Under the pieces are notes generated by a model that saw nothing but the letters and a program-made list of their open reading frames with translations, was not told the DNA's origin and made no database searches. From Planctomycetota bacterium (GTDB lineage Bacteria; Planctomycetota; MHYJ01; WSZJ01), in NCBI GenBank assembly GCA_016190145.1, contig JACPRD010000054.1, positions 1 to 56,279 of the forward strand: a stretch of DNA of 56,279 bases. The letters run 5' to 3'. Shown here one piece after another: positions 51,494 through 56,279 of this stretch; the stretch's first letter is position 1, and each line of letters starts with the position of its first letter. A program made the position numbers and the translations under genes.

Positions 51494-51676
51494 ATGCGGA
51501 TCACGAAGCGCGCGAAGGGCGAGGCGTCCGGGAACGGGGCGGAGCTTCCGGCGGACTGGGGGGATCACGTGGCGGAGATCCTGTTCGAGGAAGCGGCGCG
51601 CGAGGGCGGCGTGCTCCCGTGGCCGGAGGAGGGGGCGGGGGAGCCGGCGCCGTATCTCAGGCCGGTGGTGCCGTAA
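51494..51676 (+). CDS. Small peptide gene in the C39-export cassette, possible double-glycine peptide
   Basis: A 60-residue peptide with AAGGAGAGAG just before ATG 51494. The first half is charged (MRITKRAKGEASGNG, PADWGDHVAEILFEEAAREG) and ends in EGG at residues 37-39. The last 21 residues (VLPWPEEGAGEPAPYLRPVV and a final Pro) are Pro-rich. The Gly-Gly could be a C39 cut site, but the helix before it lacks the usual hydrophobic pattern of such leaders (L-x-x-x-E-L-x-x-I). It may instead be a helper or modified peptide. Family unknown. It is the first gene of the peptide and exporter group. Confidence 0.6.
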   Translation: MRITKRAKGEASGNGAELPADWGDHVAEILFEEAAREGGVLPWPEEGAGEPAPYLRPVVP

Positions 51677-51810
51677 TGGCCGCGCTTCGTGCGTCGTGCT
51701 TGATTTCGCCGGCACGGCGCAGGAAGGCTGGAAAAAGAAAACATCGAGCGGCGCGGCGGGCCGGGTGTTCCGGCGCGCGAGCCGTCCGGGAATCTCTGCG
51801 GAGGTGGAAC

Positions 51811-51975
51811 ATGCAGGAACTGAACGTGAACGAGATGCAGAACGTGGACGGCGGCGGCTGGGCGGGCTGGGCGAGTCTCTACGTGGCCGTGGTGGCGCTG
51901 GCCTGTCCGCCCCTGGCGATCGGACTCGGCGTGGCCTCGGTCGGGCTCGCGGCCTACGACCTGATCACGGACTAG
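51811..51975 (+). CDS. Double-glycine leader peptide (class II bacteriocin-like precursor)
   Basis: A 54-residue precursor with GGAGGTGGAAC directly before ATG 51811. The leader MQELNVNEMQNVDGG matches the double-glycine type: hydrophobic residues at spaced sites and Gly-Gly at 14-15, the target of C39 exporters. The predicted mature peptide (residues 16-54) is Gly/Ala-rich and amphiphilic: GWAGWASLYVAVVALACPPL, then AIGLGVASVGLAAYDLITD. One Cys (core residue 17) is followed by Pro-Pro. The aromatic N-terminus and hydrophobic core suggest a membrane-active peptide. The C39 exporter lies 450 bases downstream. No dedicated immunity gene is evident. Confidence 0.8.
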   Translation: MQELNVNEMQNVDGGGWAGWASLYVAVVALACPPLAIGLGVASVGLAAYDLITD

Positions 51976-51997
51976 ACGGAAGTCGGACCCTCTCCCG

Positions 51998-52031
51998 GGG
52001 GGCGGGGCCGCGCGAGCGCGTCTCCGCCCCC
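51998..52031 (+). terminator. Terminator-like hairpin after the double-glycine peptide gene
   Basis: GGGGGCGG (51998-52005) pairs with CCGCCCCC (52024-52031) around an 18-base loop that can fold further. It starts 23 bases after the peptide stop and leads into TTGTCATTCGTG. It could reduce read-through into the exporter genes. Confidence 0.5.
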
Positions 52032-52054
52032 TTGTCATTCGTGCCGGGCCTCTG

Positions 52055-52089
52055 CCGAAATCCGGGCGGCGACGCCGATTTCCGGGCGG
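52055..52089 (+). repeat. Direct repeat CCGA(A/T)(A/T)TCCGGGCGG upstream of the exporter genes
   Basis: Two 15-base units (52055-52069, 52075-52089) differ at two positions and start 20 bases apart, about two helical turns. They lie before an AT-rich island (about 52105-52160) unlike the GC-rich rest, which probably holds the exporter promoter; I cannot define -35 and -10. A regulator binding site is possible. Confidence 0.42.
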
Positions 52090-52230
52090 AGGCTCCGGAG
52101 AGAGGAGAAATGTGCTTAGTGCAACTCCTTGATATTACAGCGTTTATGAAACACAGAAAATCCGGCGCCGGGGCCCCGGCTTTGCTTCTCACCCCTTCCA
52201 TAAAACGACGCCTTCAAGGAGCCCCCGACG

Positions 52231-52419
52231 ATGCAACACCCCGCCCTCAAGACCGCCGACTACCGCAAGGAAGCCGTGTTCGCCCTGTCCGTGGTCGGAA
52301 TCGACCTCGAACTCTGGCTCGAACGCCTTGCTCCGCCGCCGCCGCCCGCGCCGAAGCCGCCGCCTCCGCCGCCCGCCGCGTTCGCAAAACCCTGCTGGTC
52401 CCGCCGCCTCGGAGCCTGA
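52231..52419 (+). CDS. Small Pro-rich protein in the export operon
   Basis: A 62-residue product; AAGGAGCCCCCGACG precedes ATG 52231. The first half forms a helix (MQHPALKTADYRKEAVFALS, then VVGIDLELWLERLAP); the second has two runs of Pro (PPPPPAPKPPPPPPA) and a Cys near the end. I recognise no family and no double glycine. The exporter ATG starts 3 bases after its stop, so translation is coupled. It could be an accessory or another peptide. Confidence that it is made is fairly good because of the SD, spacing and operon location. Confidence 0.62.
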   Translation: MQHPALKTADYRKEAVFALSVVGIDLELWLERLAPPPPPAPKPPPPPPAAFAKPCWSRRLGA

Positions 52420-52422
52420 TCC

Positions 52423-54693
52423 ATGGGATACGCCTGCGTCCGCCAGCACGACCAGTCCGACTGCGGCGCCGCCGCCCTCGCCACCGTCGCGCTCCACCAC
52501 CGCCTGCCCATCGGCCTCCAGAAAATGCGCTCGCTCGCCGGCACCGACCGCGTCGGCACGAACCTCCTCGGCCTCCTCAAGGCCGCCGAACGCCTCGGCT
52601 TCAGCGCGCGCGGCGTGCGCGGGCCCTACGACGAACTCCCGAAAGTGCCGCTTCCCGCCATCGCCCACATCGTGACGCCGGAGGGATTCGGACATTTCGT
52701 CGTGCTCCACAAAGTCGAACCGCGCCGGGTGACGGCGGCGGATCCCGCGAAAGGCGTCGTCGCGATCGAGCGCGCGGCGTTCGAGAAAATGTGGTCCGGG
52801 GCGCTTCTCCTCCTCACACCGGGGCAGGCGCTCGCGAACCACGAGGCGACGCGCGCGAGCTCGCCGCGCCGCGCGTTCCTCGCGCTGCTCAGGCCGCAGG
52901 CGGGGTTGCTCGGCGAAGCGTTCTTCGCGGCCATCCTGATGACGGTGCTCGGGCTCGCGTCGTCGCTCTTCGTCGAGCATCTCGTGGACGACGTCCTGGT
53001 CCACGGCAAATGGCGGCTCCTGAACGCCCTCGGCGCCGGGATGCTCGCCGTCGCCGTCGCGCGGACCGGCCTCGGCGCCATCCGCCAGTATCTCCTCGTC
53101 CACGCGAGCCGCCGGATCGACCTCGGGATGATCAGCGGCTACACGCGCCACGTTCTCCACCAGCCGGTCGAGTTCTTCGCGCTGCGCCGCACGGGTGAAA
53201 TCCTCTCCCGCGTGAACGACGCCGTGAAAGTCCGCCAGGCGGTGAGCGGCGCGACGCTCACGCTGTTCGTGGACGCCACGCTCGTCATCGTCTCGTTCGC
53301 CGTCATGCTGTGGTACGACGCGCGCCTCGCCGCCGTCGCCGCGGCATTCGTGCCCGCCTTCCTCATCGCCGTCGGCGCCCACCACCCCGCGACGCGCCGC
53401 CTCTCCCGCACCGCCATGGAGGACGCCGCTTCCCTCCAGTCCCACCTCGTCGAAGACGTCGGCGGCATCGAAACGCTCAAGGCCTTCGGCGCCGAACGCC
53501 GCCGCGCCGAGGACGGCGAGGACCGCCTCGTCACCCTCCAGCGCTCCCTGTTCTCTCTTCAGCTCACCGGCGTCAGCACCGGCTCGTTCGGCATGCTCCT
53601 CGCCGCGGCCGCGGGCGTCCTCGTCCTCTGGTACGGCGGCCACCGCGTCATGGACGGCACTCTCACCGTCGGCCAGCTCATGTTCTTCAACACGCTCCTC
53701 GGCACCGTCCTCCAGCCGCTCGAGCGCCTCGCCGGCGTGAACCTCCAGATCCAGGACGCCCTCGTCGCCACCGACCGGCTGAGGGAGATTCTCGATCTGG
53801 AAGCGGAGAACCCGCACGTGGAGGGGAAGGCGGAGTTCGCCGGCGTGAAGAGCGCGATCCGGTTCGAGAACGTGTCGTTCCGCTACGGGTGTCGCTCCGA
53901 GGTGCTGCGCGGCGTGGACCTCGACATCCCCGCGGGGAAGACCGTCGCGATCGTCGGCGAAAGCGGCTCCGGCAAGTCGACGCTCATCAAGCTCCTGAAC
54001 CGCTTCCATGACCCGACCTCCGGCCGCGTCACCGCCGACGGCATGGACGTGCGCGACCTGTCGCTCGCGTCGCTCCGCTCCAGAATCGGCCTCGTCGCGC
54101 AGGACCCGTTCGTGTTCAGCGGGACGATCCGCGAAAACATCGCGCTGGGGCGGCCGGAGGCGCCGCTCGAGGAGATCGCCGCGGCCGCGGCCGCTGCGGG
54201 GCTGGCGGAGTTCGTGAACGCCCTTCCCCAGCGCTGGGACACCGTGGTCGGCGAGCACGGCGCGAACTTGTCGGGCGGGCAGCGGCAGCGGCTCGCGATC
54301 GCGAGGGCGCTTCTCATCCTGCCCGACGTGCTGGTTTTCGACGAAGCCACGAGCCACCTCGACACGCGGACGGAGCGGGCGGTGCAGGAGGCTCTGCGCG
54401 GGGCGTTCAAAGGGCGGACGGTGGTGCTGGTGGCGCACCGGCTCTCCACGGTGCGGGACGCGGACCTGATCTACGTGCTGCACGAAGGCCGGGTGGTAGA
54501 GAAAGGGACTCACGACCAGCTGGTGCGCGCGGGCCGGCGGTACGCGGAGCTCTGGCGCGGGCAGGCGCCGGCGGAACTGAGTCCGCTTCACGCGCTCGAA
54601 TCGCTCGACGCCATCCTGGAGACGCCGGACGACATGATCGTGATCGTCGACGATCCCTCATTCGACATGGAGGACACCTGTGCGCGCCGCTGA
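52423..54693 (+). CDS. Peptidase-containing ABC transporter (C39 exporter)
   Basis: A 756-residue protein. The C39 peptidase domain (1-135) has the triad Cys14 (QSDCGAAALA), His91 (GFGHFVVLH) and Asp107 (AADPAKG), which cuts double-glycine leaders. The membrane domain (about 150-440) has six helices. The ATPase has Walker A GESGSGKST (512-520), Q-loop LVAQDPFVFSGTIRENIALG, signature LSGGQRQRLAIARAL, Walker B VLVFDEATSHLD and the H-loop VAHRLST. The C-terminus adds about 45 residues, including ALESLDAILETPDDMIVIVD. It would process and export the GG peptide with the HlyD-type adaptor, whose GTG start overlaps by 14 bases. Confidence 0.96.
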   Translation: MGYACVRQHDQSDCGAAALATVALHHRLPIGLQKMRSLAGTDRVGTNLLGLLKAAERLGFSARGVRGPYDELPKVPLPAIAHIVTPEGFGHFVVLHKVEPRRVTAADPAKGVVAIERAAFEKMWSGALLLLTPGQALANHEATRASSPRRAFLALLRPQAGLLGEAFFAAILMTVLGLASSLFVEHLVDDVLVHGKWRLLNALGAGMLAVAVARTGLGAIRQYLLVHASRRIDLGMISGYTRHVLHQPVEFFALRRTGEILSRVNDAVKVRQAVSGATLTLFVDATLVIVSFAVMLWYDARLAAVAAAFVPAFLIAVGAHHPATRRLSRTAMEDAASLQSHLVEDVGGIETLKAFGAERRRAEDGEDRLVTLQRSLFSLQLTGVSTGSFGMLLAAAAGVLVLWYGGHRVMDGTLTVGQLMFFNTLLGTVLQPLERLAGVNLQIQDALVATDRLREILDLEAENPHVEGKAEFAGVKSAIRFENVSFRYGCRSEVLRGVDLDIPAGKTVAIVGESGSGKSTLIKLLNRFHDPTSGRVTADGMDVRDLSLASLRSRIGLVAQDPFVFSGTIRENIALGRPEAPLEEIAAAAAAAGLAEFVNALPQRWDTVVGEHGANLSGGQRQRLAIARALLILPDVLVFDEATSHLDTRTERAVQEALRGAFKGRTVVLVAHRLSTVRDADLIYVLHEGRVVEKGTHDQLVRAGRRYAELWRGQAPAELSPLHALESLDAILETPDDMIVIVDDPSFDMEDTCARR

Positions 54694-56086
54694 CCTGACC
54701 GATCTCTCCCGCGTCGTGGAGTTCCGGCAGACGCTCGAAGCCCGTCCGCCGCGCCTCGCCCGCGCGAGTCTCGTCACGGTCGCCGCGCTCGTGCTCGGCG
54801 CGCTCGCCTGGGCGCGGTTCACGCGGACTGAGACCGTCGTTACGGCCCCGGCGCGCGTCCGTCCGGCGGGCGCCGCCGCCGCGCCGCTGGACGCGCCCAG
54901 CGGGGCGCCCGCCGCGGCGGAGGTCGAAGGCCGCGTCGTCGAAGTCCTCGCCGTCGAAGGCGCGACCGTCGTCGAGGGCGAACCGCTCGCCCGCCTCGAC
55001 GCGGAACGCGCGGAGAACGAAATCGCCCGGCTCGCGCCGGTTCTCGAAGCCGGCCGCGAAGAGCTGGCACGCCTCGAACGGCTGCGCGTCCTGCTCGCCG
55101 AGGAATCCGCCTCGGCGGTCGCCGGCGCCGAAGCCGCCGTCGCAGCCGCCCGGACCGAACTGGACCGCGCCTCGAAACTCCGGGACGCCGAAGTCCGCGT
55201 GGCCGAGGCGGCTCTCGTACGTGCGGAGGAAGAGGTTGGCTTTGCGGCCAAGGCGCGCGCCGCCGAAATCCGCAGGATCGAGGCGGAACTTGAATCGCTC
55301 GCCCGCGACGAAAAGCGGGCGCGGGAACTGGCGGCCGTCGGCGCTGTCGCGCCGGTGGAGGCGGAAGCCGCTTCGGCGAAAAGGCGCGACGCCGAGGAAC
55401 GTCTGTCCCGCGCCCGTGTCGGCGCCGCCGACAGCGTCGGGGAGGCCCGGGAACGCCTCGAGCGCGCCCGTGTCCCCGCCGATGCCTCTCCCCTCGATGC
55501 CGCCCTCAACTCCCTCGACCACGCCTGCAAGGAAGCCGCCTACCGCGCCGAAGATCTCGACGTCCGTATCGCCGCCCGCCGCGGCGACGTCGAAGCCGCC
55601 GCGCGCAGTCTCGCCAACCTCGAGCGCGACCGCCGGCTCTCCGTCGTCCTCGCCCCGCGCGCGGGCGTCGTCACCGAAGTCTTCGTCCGACCCGGAGACG
55701 TCCTCCGCCCCGGCGCACCCGTCGCCGCCGTCGCCCCCTCCGGCGGCGTCCGCATCGACGCCCAGGTCTCCGCTTCCGACGTCGCCCGCATCCGCCCCGG
55801 CATGCGCGCACGCGTCCGCCTCGACGCGTGGGATTTCCGCAGGCACGGGACCGTCGACGGAACCGTGTCCTGGGTCTCGCCCGACGCGCGCGTCGCAGGC
55901 CGCGAGGGCGGGGGAGCCGCCTTCTACCTCGTGACCATCGACGTCCCATCGACGGAATTCGGAAGAGACGGCGCGCGGGCGACGATGAAGATCGGGATGA
56001 CGGGGTCGGCGGATTTCGTGACGGGAGAAGAGGTCCTGCTCGATCTCGCCTTCCGGAAGCTCAAGGACAAGACGAGCCCGAGGTAG
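54680..56086 (+). CDS. HlyD-family membrane fusion protein
   Basis: A 468-residue periplasmic adaptor from GTG 54680. One N-terminal membrane helix (about 28-46, ARASLVTVAALVLGALAWAR) is followed by a lipoyl-like half (VEGRVVEVLAVEGATVVEGE), a very long Ala/Glu/Arg coiled-coil hairpin (about 100-330) and the second lipoyl half with VLAPRAGVVTEVFVRPGDVL. The end is beta-barrel sequence (RIRPGMRARVRLDAWDFRRH, YLVTIDVPSTEFG). It would link the C39 exporter to the outer membrane. An outer-membrane TolC is not in the window, though the right edge truncates the locus. Confidence 0.92.
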   Translation: MRAADLTDLSRVVEFRQTLEARPPRLARASLVTVAALVLGALAWARFTRTETVVTAPARVRPAGAAAAPLDAPSGAPAAAEVEGRVVEVLAVEGATVVEGEPLARLDAERAENEIARLAPVLEAGREELARLERLRVLLAEESASAVAGAEAAVAAARTELDRASKLRDAEVRVAEAALVRAEEEVGFAAKARAAEIRRIEAELESLARDEKRARELAAVGAVAPVEAEAASAKRRDAEERLSRARVGAADSVGEARERLERARVPADASPLDAALNSLDHACKEAAYRAEDLDVRIAARRGDVEAAARSLANLERDRRLSVVLAPRAGVVTEVFVRPGDVLRPGAPVAAVAPSGGVRIDAQVSASDVARIRPGMRARVRLDAWDFRRHGTVDGTVSWVSPDARVAGREGGGAAFYLVTIDVPSTEFGRDGARATMKIGMTGSADFVTGEEVLLDLAFRKLKDKTSPR

Positions 56087-56145
56087 GGGTCGACCTTTCA
56101 TCCGGCCTGCAGATCCGCCTGTCGCGGGGAAGGCGACCCGAAGCA

Positions 56146-56251
56146 TCTCATTCTGCGCGAAAAGTGGGATCGGCGGCGTCCGGACCTCGCTTCGCGGCGC
56201 CGCTTCGCTCGCCCCGGCCGCTCGCCGCCCCACTTTTCGCGCAGAATGAGA
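56146..56251. repeat. Conserved-core hairpin, copy 5
   Basis: The arms at 56146-56168 and 56229-56251 pair perfectly over 23 bases; the outer part reads TCTCATTCTGCGCG and CGCGCAGAATGAGA. The middle carries GGCGGCGTCCGGACCTCGCT, then CGCCCCGGCC, close to the family core. It starts 60 bases after the membrane fusion protein stop. No gene is seen after 56086. Confidence 0.76.
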
Positions 56252-56279
56252 ATCTCGATCACTCGGGGGGATGGCGCCA

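Noticed and set aside
52110..52230. ATG at 52110 preceded by GAGGAGAAA, opening a small frame
   Set aside because: It has an SD, but reads on for hundreds of codons over the exporter gene in another frame; composition after about 30 codons is non-coding.
1..56279. tRNA or rRNA genes
   Set aside because: I saw no cloverleaf-like or conserved rRNA sequence on either strand.

Overview
The window is very GC-rich, densely coding bacterial DNA. It carries six Hanks-type Ser/Thr kinases, three of them fused to a C-terminal formylglycine-generating-enzyme-like domain, plus several secreted HEAT-type or orphan proteins and an ECF sigma factor. This mix suggests a planctomycete-like (PVC-type) or similar environmental bacterium. 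That is inference from gene content; no rRNA or other taxonomic marker is present. I saw no tRNA, rRNA, CRISPR array, transposase or phage gene.

Layout. 1-6.6 kb: a truncated ECF sigma factor with a secreted coiled-coil protein upstream, a membrane Ser/Thr kinase, an EamA transporter, a secreted protein interrupted by an in-frame TGA, an RluE-type pseudouridine synthase and a secreted Cys-rich protein. 6.6-12.1 kb: an esterase, a two-gene unit encoding a 13-fold GND-Y repeat protein and a HEAT protein, a small membrane protein and a degenerate GGDEF protein. 12.1-24.2 kb: an iron-sulfur assembly region (sufB-C-D-S, a SufU-like scaffold, then a second SufS-SufU pair) with a CBS protein, a secreted protein and a kinase-FGE fusion lodged inside it. 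24.2-30.1 kb: housekeeping and secreted genes (bPH-like, HEAT, ComF, TPR lipoprotein, prfB with its programmed frameshift, leuB-like). 30.2-36.2 kb: two tandem kinase-FGE fusions. 36.4-43.7 kb: a fused leuC-leuD Fe-S dehydratase, VanZ-like, YbjN-like, mutS, a membrane-anchored orphan and an internally deleted aminoglycoside-phosphotransferase-like gene. 43.8-51.2 kb: a hybrid histidine kinase and two overlapping TPR Ser/Thr kinases with N-terminal zinc ribbons. 51.4-56.1 kb: a peptide secretion cassette with a double-glycine peptide gene, another small peptide gene, a Pro-rich small protein, a C39-peptidase ABC exporter and an HlyD-type adaptor.

How genes work together: SufBCD plus SufS/SufU make Fe-S clusters, and the fused LeuCD is a likely client, with LeuB acting after it in leucine synthesis. 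The C39 exporter would cut the double-glycine leader and, with the HlyD adaptor, export the peptide. The kinases, hybrid histidine kinase and GGDEF-like protein imply heavy signalling.

The most unusual non-coding content is a set of intergenic elements. Five long hairpins share a core close to GTCGGACCTCGCT...GCCCCGAC but have different, individually self-complementary arms. Other families are two CAACTTCAA heptad elements with inverted arms, a large inverted repeat with a partial copy elsewhere, and two further dispersed short repeats.
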